This document shows positions 6,478 through 13,285 of a DNA stretch of 21,537 bases, piece by piece (within the stretch, counting starts at the first letter, position 1; each line of letters starts with the position of its first letter). Source of the stretch: an uncultured Collinsella sp. (GTDB taxonomy: Bacteria > Actinomycetota > Coriobacteriia > Coriobacteriales > Coriobacteriaceae); the NCBI GenBank assembly GCA_902494555.1, contig CABUTR010000026.1:1-21537 (forward strand). Reading direction: 5' to 3'. The translations under genes were made by a program, and so were the position numbers. The notes beneath the pieces were generated by a model. It ran no database searches. It had not been told where the DNA came from and saw only the letters and a program-made list of their open reading frames with translations.

Positions 6478-9135
6478 ATGAGTGCTGACTACCCGTCAAT
6501 GACTACGGCCGAGATCCGCTCTAAGTTCCTCAACTTCTTTGAGGAGCGCGGTCTTAAGCTCTATCCTTCTTCGTCCCTCGTCCCCGACGATCCTTCGCTA
6601 CTGCTTGCCAACGCCGGCATGAACCAGTTTAAGGAGTATTACCAGGGCAAGAAGACCATGAAGGAGATCGGCGCGATCTCCTGCCAGAAGTGCGTCCGCA
6701 CCAACGATATCGATTGCATCGGCGAGGACGGCCGTCACCTGTCCTTCTTCGAGATGCTCGGCGACTTCTCCTTTGGCGGCGTCTCCAAGCAGCAGGCCTG
6801 CGCTTGGGCCTTTGAGCTCATCACCAAGGAGTTCAAGCTGCCGCTCGATCGCCTGTACTTCACCGTCTTTACCGAGGACGACGAGACCCATGACGTGTGG
6901 CGCTCCCTGGGCGTTGCCGAGGATCACATCTCCCGCCTGGGCGAGGACGACAACTTCTGGGCCGCTGGCCCCACGGGCCCCTGCGGTCCGTGCTCCGAGA
7001 TCTACTTTGACATGGGCGAGGAGGTCGGCTGCGGCAGCCCCGACTGCAAGCCCGGCTGCGACTGCGATCGTTTCCTGGAGTTCTGGAATCTCGTCTTTAC
7101 CCAGTACGACCGCCAGGAGGACGGCTCCATGCCGGAGCTGCCGCACCGCAACCTCGATACGGGCATGGGTCTGGAGCGCATGGCCGCTATCATGCAGCAC
7201 AAGACCGCTAATTACGACGGCGATCTGATGCAGCACCTCATCAAGCTCGGTGAGGAGATCAGCGGTAAGACCTATGACGCCGACGATTACTCCGGCGCCA
7301 GCCGCTCCCTGCGCATCATCGCCGACCACTCCCGTGCCGTCGACTTTATGATCTCGGACGGCATCCTGCCCGGTAACGAGGGTCGCGAGTACGTCCTTCG
7401 ACGCCTGCTCCGTCGTGCCGTGTTCCACGGCCGCCTGCTGGGTATCGAGGGCGCCTTCCTGACCAAGTTTATCGACGAGGTCAACGCTCAGATGGGCGAG
7501 GCCTATCCCGAGCTGCTCAAGAACGTCGCGCTCGTCAAGGGTATCGTCGCCTCCGAGGAGGAGCGCTTCTCCACGACGCTCGACAACGGTCGCGTCTACC
7601 TGGATGAGGCCTTGGCAGCGCTTGCCGAGGGCGCTGTGCTTCCGGGCGACGTTGCCTTTAAGCTGCACGACACCTTTGGTTTCCCCATTGACCTGACCGT
7701 CGAGATCGCCGGCACCGCCGGTCACGACGTCGATATGGACGGCTTCACCGCTTGCATGGAGGACCAGAAGGCCCGCGCTCGCGCCAACGCCAAGGGCGAT
7801 GCTTGGGGCAGCTTCAACGACGTGTGGGTCGAGCTTTCCGATAAGGTTGCCGCGACCGAGTTCGACGGCTATGACAACGACGTCATCGAGGGCGCCAAGG
7901 TTGTCGCCATCGTTCGCAATGGCGAGTCCGTTGAGTCCGCTGCCGCCGGCGAGGATGTCGAGGTTGTGCTCGACCGCACCCCGTTCTACGCCGAGATGGG
8001 CGGCCAGCAGGGTGACGCCGGCGAGCTTTCCGCCGAGGGCGTTGCGCTGACCGTTTCCGATACCAAGAACCACAACGGCCTGTATGCTCACGTCGCCCAC
8101 GTCACCGAGGGTACGCTGACCGTCGGTGCTACCGTGACCGCCGCGCTCGACGCCGAGCGCCGTGGCTTCCTGCGTCGCAACCACACCGCCACGCACCTGC
8201 TCGACGCCGCGCTTAAGCAGGTCCTGGGCGAGCATGTCTCCCAGGCTGGCTCGCTGGTGACGCCCGAGCACCTGCGTTTTGACTTCACGCACTTCGAGGC
8301 CCTGTCCTCCGAGCAGCTCAAGGCTGTCGAGGACCTGGTCAACCAGCAGATCTTCGCCTCCAAGCCGGTCGTGACCCGCGTCATGGGCATCGACGAGGCC
8401 AAGGCCGCCGGTGCTGTCGCCCTGTTTGGCGAGAAGTATGGCGACGTCGTCCGCGTTGTCTCCGTGGGCGCCGAGGACCAGCCGTTCTCCCGTGAGCTTT
8501 GCGGTGGCACCCATGCCGCCAACACCGCCGAGATCGGCCTGTTCAAGATCATTTCCGAGTCCTCTACGGGCTCCAACGTCCGCCGCATTGAGGCCGTGAC
8601 CTCTAAGGGTGCTCTCGACTACATGGCCGACCGTCTGGCGCTCGTCGACGCCGCTGCCGCTGCGCTCAAGTGCCGCGTGGATGAGGTTCCCGCCCGCGTG
8701 GAGAACCTGCAGGCCGAGCTGCGCGAGACGTCCAACAAGCTCAAGAAGGCGCTGACCGGTGGCTCCTCCGACGCTATCTCTAGCGCCATCGAGGGCGCCG
8801 TCGAGCTCGACGGCTACAAGCTCGTCGTCGCTGAGCTCCAGGGCCTTGAGGCTGCTGACCTGCGAAACGTCTGGGATACCGTGCACCAGAAGGTCGCCGG
8901 TCCTGTCGCCTGCGTCGTCGCCAGCGTGACCGAGAAGGGCACCCCGGCCCTGCTCGCCGCCGGCTCCGATGACGCCGTGAAGGCCGGTTTCCACGCCGGT
9001 AACGTGATCAAGCAGATCGCGAGCCTGGTCGACGGTCGCGGTGGCGGTCGTCCCAACATGGCCCAGGCCGGTGGCAAGAACGCCGCCGGCATCGCCGATG
9101 CCCTCGCGGCCGCTAAGACCGCGCTCGGCGCCTAA
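6478..9135 (+). CDS. alaS: Alanyl-tRNA synthetase
   Basis: This 885-residue cytoplasmic class II synthetase charges tRNA-Ala and edits mischarged Ser/Gly. The class II core starts near residue 10 (FLNFFEERG, LLANAGMNQFKEYYQG). PTGPCGPCSEIYFDMGEE is followed by a four-cysteine insert (CGSPDCKPGCDCD), as in many Gram-positive AlaRSs. The editing domain carries HTATH (His569, His573) and CGGTH (Cys675), the zinc/editing-site residues. The C-Ala DHHA1 domain ends in GRGGGRPNMAQAGG. Full normal length. Start: ATG 6478 with GAGGAG at 6463-6468. Upstream in-frame codons fall within the terminator and lack ribosome sites. It is the first gene of the alaS-ruvX-mltG-yqeG-aroK-aroB run. Confidence 0.98.
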   Translation: MSADYPSMTTAEIRSKFLNFFEERGLKLYPSSSLVPDDPSLLLANAGMNQFKEYYQGKKTMKEIGAISCQKCVRTNDIDCIGEDGRHLSFFEMLGDFSFGGVSKQQACAWAFELITKEFKLPLDRLYFTVFTEDDETHDVWRSLGVAEDHISRLGEDDNFWAAGPTGPCGPCSEIYFDMGEEVGCGSPDCKPGCDCDRFLEFWNLVFTQYDRQEDGSMPELPHRNLDTGMGLERMAAIMQHKTANYDGDLMQHLIKLGEEISGKTYDADDYSGASRSLRIIADHSRAVDFMISDGILPGNEGREYVLRRLLRRAVFHGRLLGIEGAFLTKFIDEVNAQMGEAYPELLKNVALVKGIVASEEERFSTTLDNGRVYLDEALAALAEGAVLPGDVAFKLHDTFGFPIDLTVEIAGTAGHDVDMDGFTACMEDQKARARANAKGDAWGSFNDVWVELSDKVAATEFDGYDNDVIEGAKVVAIVRNGESVESAAAGEDVEVVLDRTPFYAEMGGQQGDAGELSAEGVALTVSDTKNHNGLYAHVAHVTEGTLTVGATVTAALDAERRGFLRRNHTATHLLDAALKQVLGEHVSQAGSLVTPEHLRFDFTHFEALSSEQLKAVEDLVNQQIFASKPVVTRVMGIDEAKAAGAVALFGEKYGDVVRVVSVGAEDQPFSRELCGGTHAANTAEIGLFKIISESSTGSNVRRIEAVTSKGALDYMADRLALVDAAAAALKCRVDEVPARVENLQAELRETSNKLKKALTGGSSDAISSAIEGAVELDGYKLVVAELQGLEAADLRNVWDTVHQKVAGPVACVVASVTEKGTPALLAAGSDDAVKAGFHAGNVIKQIASLVDGRGGGRPNMAQAGGKNAAGIADALAAAKTALGA

Positions 9136-9152
9136 GAATCTAGGTAGTCGCT

Positions 9153-9581
9153 GTGGTCGCGCTCGCGCTGGACATAGGGGAGACCAGGATCGGCATCGCC
9201 GTCTCGAGCCGTGATGGCAAGATGGCGATGCCTGTCAAGGTGCTCCCGGCTGCAGAGGTCACCGGTATGGCCAAGACGTTCCGCTACCTGGTCGAGGACT
9301 ATGAGCCCGATATCCTGGTAAGTGGGCGTCCCCTGACCATGGCCGGTGAGCCCGGTCCCCAGGCCGAGCGTGTTGCCGCTGTTGCGCAAAAGATTGCCGA
9401 CGAGCTCGATCTTCCGTTGGAGTTTGAGGACGAGCGCCTATCCTCGCAAGAGGCAAAGCGTATCCTGCGCGAGCAGGGCCTCAACGAAAAGCAGATGAGG
9501 GGCAAGATTGACATGATTGCCGCCAGCCTGTTTTTGCAGACGTGGCTTGATCGTAAAAACGAGGAGGTTTCTCATGCCTAG
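9153..9581 (+). CDS. ruvX: RuvX/YqgF-family putative Holliday junction resolvase / pre-16S rRNA nuclease
   Basis: The 142-residue RNase H-fold nuclease belongs to a family implicated in 16S rRNA 5' processing and possibly in junction resolution. Catalytic acidic motifs are present: ALDIGETRIGIAVS near the N-terminus (Asp7), FEDERLSSQEA near residue 91, and KIDMIAASLFLQTWLD near the C-terminus. Start is a GTG at 9153, 17 bp after alaS, with only a weak AGGT-type ribosome site, so expression may depend on coupling to alaS. Its stop overlaps the mltG start by 8 bp. The alaS-ruvX-mltG order is conserved in actinobacteria. Confidence 0.93.
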   Translation: MVALALDIGETRIGIAVSSRDGKMAMPVKVLPAAEVTGMAKTFRYLVEDYEPDILVSGRPLTMAGEPGPQAERVAAVAQKIADELDLPLEFEDERLSSQEAKRILREQGLNEKQMRGKIDMIAASLFLQTWLDRKNEEVSHA

Positions 9582-11007
9582 CGCTCCCGATCCGCGCCAG
9601 CCGAATCGTACACGTCAGCCGGCGTCGCGCCCTGCCCAGCCTGGCCAGCGTCCGGCACAGCCGACCCAGCGCGCAGCACAGTCTGCCGCGCGCCCGGTGC
9701 AGTCCTCCTCTCGTTCGGCCCAACCTGTTCAACGGACGGGTCAGCAGCCTTCTGCTCGTTCGGTTCAGCATCCGGCTTCTCACGCGGCTCAGCAGCCCAC
9801 TACTCGTACGGCCCAGCCTGCAGGCGGCACCCGCTTTAAGCAGCAGGCACCTACCCAGCGAACGCAGGCCCCCCAATCGCATTCGCATCACGCTCGCGGC
9901 TCGCATGGCGTTGCTCCGGCGACCCGCTCGAGCTACAACACGCATGCTCGTCGCGGTGCCCAAAAGAAGAGTTCTCCGGTTCCCATGATCATCGGCGTTG
10001 TGGTGGCGGTGCTCGCGCTTGCTGCGATCGCTATCTTTGTCGTGCCGGCCGTCAAGGGCCTCTTTGCCGGTGAGGATACGAAGGTCACGGCTGGTCAGCA
10101 GGTTACGGTGACCATTCCCGACGGTGCTTCGGGCGATACGATCGCCTCGATTCTCTCCGAGAACCATATCGTCGAAAATCCCAAGGATTACTACGCGGCG
10201 GTGAAAAAGCTTAACGCCGATATGTCGCTTAAGCCTGGCACCTACTCGTTCACCACGCTCATGGATGCGACCAAGGTTGTTCAGCAGCTCATGGAAGGTC
10301 CCAACGCGGGCTCCAATGCGCTGACTATCCCTGAGGGCCTGACGGTCGATCAAGTCGCAGACCGTGTGGCCCAGGCCTACGACAGCATCTCTAAGGAAGA
10401 CTTCCTCAACCAGGCCAAGGCCTCCAACTACGTGGACGACTATAGTTTCCTTAAGGGCGCCGCCAATGACTCGCTCGAGGGTTTCTTGTTCCCCAAGACC
10501 TATTCGTTGGGTGATTCGCCGACGGTCGATGACGTGATTCGCGCCATGCTCGATCAGTTTAAGACTGAGTACAAGTCGCTTGACTTTGCGAGCTGCGAAG
10601 CCAAGATCAAGGAGCGCTACGGTGTGGAGATGTCCGACTACGACATCGTCAACCTGGCCTCTATCGTTGAGCGCGAGGGCCTCAACGCCGATCAACGTGC
10701 GCACGTGGCCTCGGTCTTCTACAACCGCCTTGCCGGCAAGCTAGACGGTCTGCGCTATCTCAACAGCGATGCGACCATGATGTATGTCACCGGTGGCGAG
10801 GTTACCGCCGACGACCTGCAGAGCGATAGTCCGTATAACACCTATAAGCACGAGGGCCTGCCACCCACGCCCATCTGCTCTCCGTCGCTCGAGGCACTCA
10901 AGGCCACGCTTGAGCCGACCGACTCCGATGACCTGTATTTCTACATTACGCAGGACGAGGAGTACTTCTCGCAAACCTACGAAGAGCATCAACAGTCTTG
11001 GAATTAG
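9574..11007 (+). CDS. mltG: Endolytic murein transglycosylase MltG (YceG) with long cytoplasmic low-complexity extension
   Basis: MltG cleaves nascent peptidoglycan strands at the membrane and sets glycan length. The 477-residue protein has three parts. Residues 1-130 are rich in Gln, Pro, Ala, Arg, Ser and Thr with imperfect PAQ/PVQ/TQR-like repeats. A transmembrane helix follows (about 137-160, MIIGVVVAVLALAAIAIFVV). The extracellular part has a LysM-like subdomain (VTIPDGASGDTIASIL) and the YceG catalytic domain. The catalytic Glu is predicted as Glu366 in ASIVEREG, followed by VFYNRL, YLNSDATMMYV and SPYNTYKHEGLPPTPI. Start ATG 9574 has GAGGAGG at 9561-9567 and overlaps ruvX. It is longer than Escherichia coli MltG (about 340) because of the N-terminal extension. 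Confidence 0.95.
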   Translation: MPSAPDPRQPNRTRQPASRPAQPGQRPAQPTQRAAQSAARPVQSSSRSAQPVQRTGQQPSARSVQHPASHAAQQPTTRTAQPAGGTRFKQQAPTQRTQAPQSHSHHARGSHGVAPATRSSYNTHARRGAQKKSSPVPMIIGVVVAVLALAAIAIFVVPAVKGLFAGEDTKVTAGQQVTVTIPDGASGDTIASILSENHIVENPKDYYAAVKKLNADMSLKPGTYSFTTLMDATKVVQQLMEGPNAGSNALTIPEGLTVDQVADRVAQAYDSISKEDFLNQAKASNYVDDYSFLKGAANDSLEGFLFPKTYSLGDSPTVDDVIRAMLDQFKTEYKSLDFASCEAKIKERYGVEMSDYDIVNLASIVEREGLNADQRAHVASVFYNRLAGKLDGLRYLNSDATMMYVTGGEVTADDLQSDSPYNTYKHEGLPPTPICSPSLEALKATLEPTDSDDLYFYITQDEEYFSQTYEEHQQSWN

Positions 11008-11008
11008 C

Positions 11009-11506
11009 ATGAGGATTTTTAGCCCCAAACGATACGTTGCCTCGGTCGATCGCATCGACCTTGATACCCTGTGGGCCGACGGTAAACGCGCCATTCTGCT
11101 CGATCGCGATAACACCCTGGTGCCGCGCGACACCGAGCAGGTTCCCGCCGCGGTTTCCGCTTGGCTCGACGTCGCCCGCGCCAAAGGCTTTAAGCTGTGC
11201 ATGGTGTCCAACAACTGGCATCGCGATCAGGTCATGAGCTCTGCACGCGAGCTTGGACTCGAGGCCATCAGCCACGCCATGAAGCCCGCCCCGTTTGCCT
11301 TGAAGGCGGGTCTTAAGCGCCTTGGCGCCACGGCAGACGAAGCTGTGCTGATCGGTGATCAGCTCTACACAGACGTGTGGAGCGGCAACTTCGCCGGCGT
11401 CGATACCATCCTGGTCAAGCCGCAGGCAACCCAGGACCTGTGGTACACGCAGATCTTCCGTATCTTTGAGCGCCGGGCCCTGCGCGACCTTCCCTGCGAG
11501 GAATAG
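11009..11506 (+). CDS. yqeG: YqeG-family HAD-IIIA phosphatase
   Basis: The 165-residue cytoplasmic HAD-superfamily hydrolase has motif I LLDRDNTLV (nucleophile Asp32, acid/base Asp34), motif II VSNN, motif III Lys in AMKPAPF and motif IV GDQLYTDVW. These match the YqeG family, found in Firmicutes next to yqeH and aroE. The physiological substrate is not certain; relatives include phosphatidylglycerolphosphate phosphatases, which the ending (TQIFRIFERRALRDL) would also fit. It starts 1 base after the mltG stop with no clear ribosome site, implying coupling. Its place between mltG and aroK is where aroE and other shikimate genes lie in relatives. Confidence 0.85.
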   Translation: MRIFSPKRYVASVDRIDLDTLWADGKRAILLDRDNTLVPRDTEQVPAAVSAWLDVARAKGFKLCMVSNNWHRDQVMSSARELGLEAISHAMKPAPFALKAGLKRLGATADEAVLIGDQLYTDVWSGNFAGVDTILVKPQATQDLWYTQIFRIFERRALRDLPCEE

Positions 11507-11514
11507 GTTTCGCC

Positions 11515-12048
11515 ATGTCTCAGCACATCAAACACGGCTGCGACCATATTTTCTTTATCGGCTTTTTGGGCGCGGGCAAATCGACGCTCGCGCGCAACGT
11601 CGGCACCATGTTTAAGCGGCGTTTTATCGATACCGACCGCCTGGTCGTGCGTCGATGCGGCAAGTCGGTGACCGAGATATTTGAGACCGAGGGCGAGGAT
11701 CGTTTTCGCGAGCTCGAGACCTCGGCACTCCGTTCGCTTCAAAGCGAGCGCAGCCTGCTGGTATCGTGCGGGGGTGGCATCGTCGAGACGCCGGTGAACA
11801 TTAAACTGATGCACGAGATGGGTACATGCGTGTACCTCGAAGGCGACTTTGAGGACTCGTTGCGCCAGATTCGCCGCTCCGATACCCGACCCGATTTCCG
11901 CTCGCCCGAGCATGCTGCGCGCCTGTTTGAGCATCGCCGTCCGCTGTATCGCCAGGCCGCCGATATTACCCTTGATATTCGCAACAAGTCCTTCGAGGAC
12001 GTTTCCTACCTTTGTGCCGAGATGCTTTTGGAGCGTGGACTGCTATGA
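11515..12048 (+). CDS. aroK: Shikimate kinase
   Basis: AroK phosphorylates shikimate with ATP in chorismate synthesis. The 177-residue protein keeps all expected motifs: Walker A GFLGAGKST (16-24), shikimate-binding DTD (39-41), FRELE (Arg65), CGGGI (86-88), the LID TRPDF (Arg125) and HRRPLYRQAADITLDI near the end. It therefore looks catalytically intact. ATG 11515 lies 8 bp after yqeG, with GAGGAA at the end of that gene as a possible ribosome site. Its stop overlaps the aroB-like start (ATGA, 12045-12048). The contrast with the degenerate partner downstream is notable. Confidence 0.92.
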   Translation: MSQHIKHGCDHIFFIGFLGAGKSTLARNVGTMFKRRFIDTDRLVVRRCGKSVTEIFETEGEDRFRELETSALRSLQSERSLLVSCGGGIVETPVNIKLMHEMGTCVYLEGDFEDSLRQIRRSDTRPDFRSPEHAARLFEHRRPLYRQAADITLDIRNKSFEDVSYLCAEMLLERGLL

Positions 12049-13154
12049 TTCGCCGTCAACTTATCAATTTCCAAAACCGCAGTGTCGATGTCCGCGTCGG
12101 ATTGGGCGCGTTCGAGGAACTGCCGCGCATGTTTGCCTCGGCTGTGGGCAAGCCTAAGCGTGCGATGGTGGTTTGGAACGACGCCACATCCGAGCGTTTT
12201 GGCGAGGTTGTCGAGCATGCGCTGGTCGACGCCGGTTTTGTCGTTTCGCCGCTCGTCCTCGAGGTTTCGCCTGCCGGTGCTACGCTGGTCGATGCCGATA
12301 CCGTCTTTGGCGCCCTGTCGGCTAACGGCATTACCTGCGACGATCTCGTTGTCGCTGTCGGCGACACGGCGACCTGCTCGGTCGTTTGCTGGTGTGCCAA
12401 TCAGTGGTGCGGTCGCACCGAGTGCGCCTTGCTGCCGACGACGTTCGACGCCATGCTCACGGTCGCGACGACTATGAAGCCGCTCGTCGCCTCGTCGGCG
12501 AATGCGCTTCCCGCTATCGCGTTCCGTCCCGAGCCGGGCTTGGTCGTGTGTGACCTTGATCTTGTTCGCGAGGCGGACCCCGATGACCTCAAACTCGGCT
12601 ATGTGGTACTTGCTGGCACCATGCTTTCGAGCAGCAAGTCCCGCTGGAATCAGTTTACCGAGACCGTCCCCGAGATTCTCGCGGACGAGGAGGTCGCGCT
12701 CGTCAATGCCGTTCAGTGGTCTCAGACTGCCCGTAAGGACGTACTGATGGCTACGAATCCCAGCGCCCGCCACGCTCTAGACTTTGGCAAGACGGGGGAG
12801 CGTACCCTGCGCGCCTGCTTGGGCGATTCCGCGTCGCAGGTCCCTGTCTACCAGCTGCTGTCCGAGGGTATGCGCTTTGAGGCGCGCCTAGCACATGATG
12901 CCTGCGACTTTGATATCGATTACGTCTTTGAGGTCGATGACTGCCTGGAGGACTTTGGTATCGAGGAGCTCGCCTTCGATCTGGAGCCTGCCGCATATAT
13001 CGAGGAGTTCCGCAGGCAGCAGTTTGTCCGCTCGAACCGTAGCATGTTGCCGCTGCCCGCGGCGCTCGGCGCCATTCGTCTAACGAGCGTTGAGGACGAG
13101 GTTCTCGACCGCCATGCTCACGCATACTTGGCTTCTCGCAAAGATCTTCTCTAG
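12045..13154 (+). CDS. aroB: AroB (3-dehydroquinate synthase)-like protein, catalytic residues lost
   Basis: The 369-residue frame has AroB architecture and position after aroK, with recognisable segments DADTVFGAL (83-91), DDLVVAVGD (99-107), LLPTTFDA (129-136), GLVVCDLDLV (165-174), LDFGKTGERTL (245-255) and LPLPAALG. Comparison with E. coli AroB from memory shows widespread loss: the NAD-loop GGGVVGD reads VGDTATC, DSSVGGKTAVNH reads DAMLTVATTMKP, the Glu of GLAEVIKYG is gone, GHTxGHAIE reads GKTGERTL, and the HGEA zinc His is missing (LSEGMR). All three zinc ligands therefore appear replaced. Six cysteines lie in 98-127. The frame is uninterrupted, overlapping aroK by 4 bp with GGAG at 12030-12033, so it is likely expressed. 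DHQ synthase activity is unlikely; the actual role is unknown. Confidence 0.75.
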   Translation: MIRRQLINFQNRSVDVRVGLGAFEELPRMFASAVGKPKRAMVVWNDATSERFGEVVEHALVDAGFVVSPLVLEVSPAGATLVDADTVFGALSANGITCDDLVVAVGDTATCSVVCWCANQWCGRTECALLPTTFDAMLTVATTMKPLVASSANALPAIAFRPEPGLVVCDLDLVREADPDDLKLGYVVLAGTMLSSSKSRWNQFTETVPEILADEEVALVNAVQWSQTARKDVLMATNPSARHALDFGKTGERTLRACLGDSASQVPVYQLLSEGMRFEARLAHDACDFDIDYVFEVDDCLEDFGIEELAFDLEPAAYIEEFRRQQFVRSNRSMLPLPAALGAIRLTSVEDEVLDRHAHAYLASRKDLL

Positions 13155-13160
13155 GATTTA

Positions 13161-13186
13161 TTGACATCCATAGTCTTTCGTATCAT
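13161..13186 (+). promoter_or_regulatory. Candidate pepQ promoter
   Basis: A perfect TTGACA (13161-13166) is followed by TATCAT (13181-13186), but with only a 14-bp spacer. CATGTT at 13184-13189 would give 17 bp with a poorer -10. Either way transcription would start near 13193-13197, at the base of the leader hairpin. Confidence 0.45.
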
Positions 13187-13191
13187 GTTGA

Positions 13192-13267
13192 GGGGCGGGT
13201 TTCCAATCGGTTGCGAATCGCTCGCGATTCCGTACGTTGATTGAGCCCGTCCCGTCTTTATGAAGAC
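13192..13267 (+). promoter_or_regulatory. Structured pepQ 5' leader (nested hairpins)
   Basis: The outer stem pairs 13192-13202 (GGGGCGGGTTT) with 13243-13253 (GAGCCCGTCCC), 11 bp including three G-U pairs. Inside it lies a perfect 6-bp hairpin GAATCG-CTCG-CGATTC (13215-13230). A further GTCTT-TATG-AAGAC hairpin occupies 13254-13267, just before the ribosome site AAAGGAA (13274-13280). No T-run follows, so it is not a standard terminator. It could control translation or mRNA stability. Confidence 0.5.
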
Positions 13268-13285
13268 AACAAGAAAGGAATCTGC

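Noticed and set aside
6598..8994. 798-codon open frame antisense to alaS
   Set aside because: It is a shadow of the high-GC codon bias of alaS: Gly/Leu/Val/Asp-rich, no ribosome site and no recognisable domain.
9574..9960. Tandem DNA repeat in mltG (phase-variable)
   Set aside because: The Gln/Pro/Ala/Arg units are irregular in length and sequence at the DNA level; no exact tandem unit is repeated.
9481..10704. 407-codon open frame antisense to mltG
   Set aside because: The reverse translation of the Pro/Gln/Arg-rich repeat gives Arg/Leu/Gly repeats with no family match, and the plus-strand gene is certain.
12045..13154. Calling the AroB-like gene a pseudogene
   Set aside because: There is no stop, frameshift or truncation; length is normal and translation is coupled to aroK, so it looks like an expressed pseudoenzyme rather than a dead gene.
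13192..13258. Intrinsic terminator for the aroB-like gene
   Set aside because: The stem is followed by GTCTTTATG rather than a T-run, and it lies downstream of a promoter-like TTGACA, so a pepQ leader structure is the better reading.
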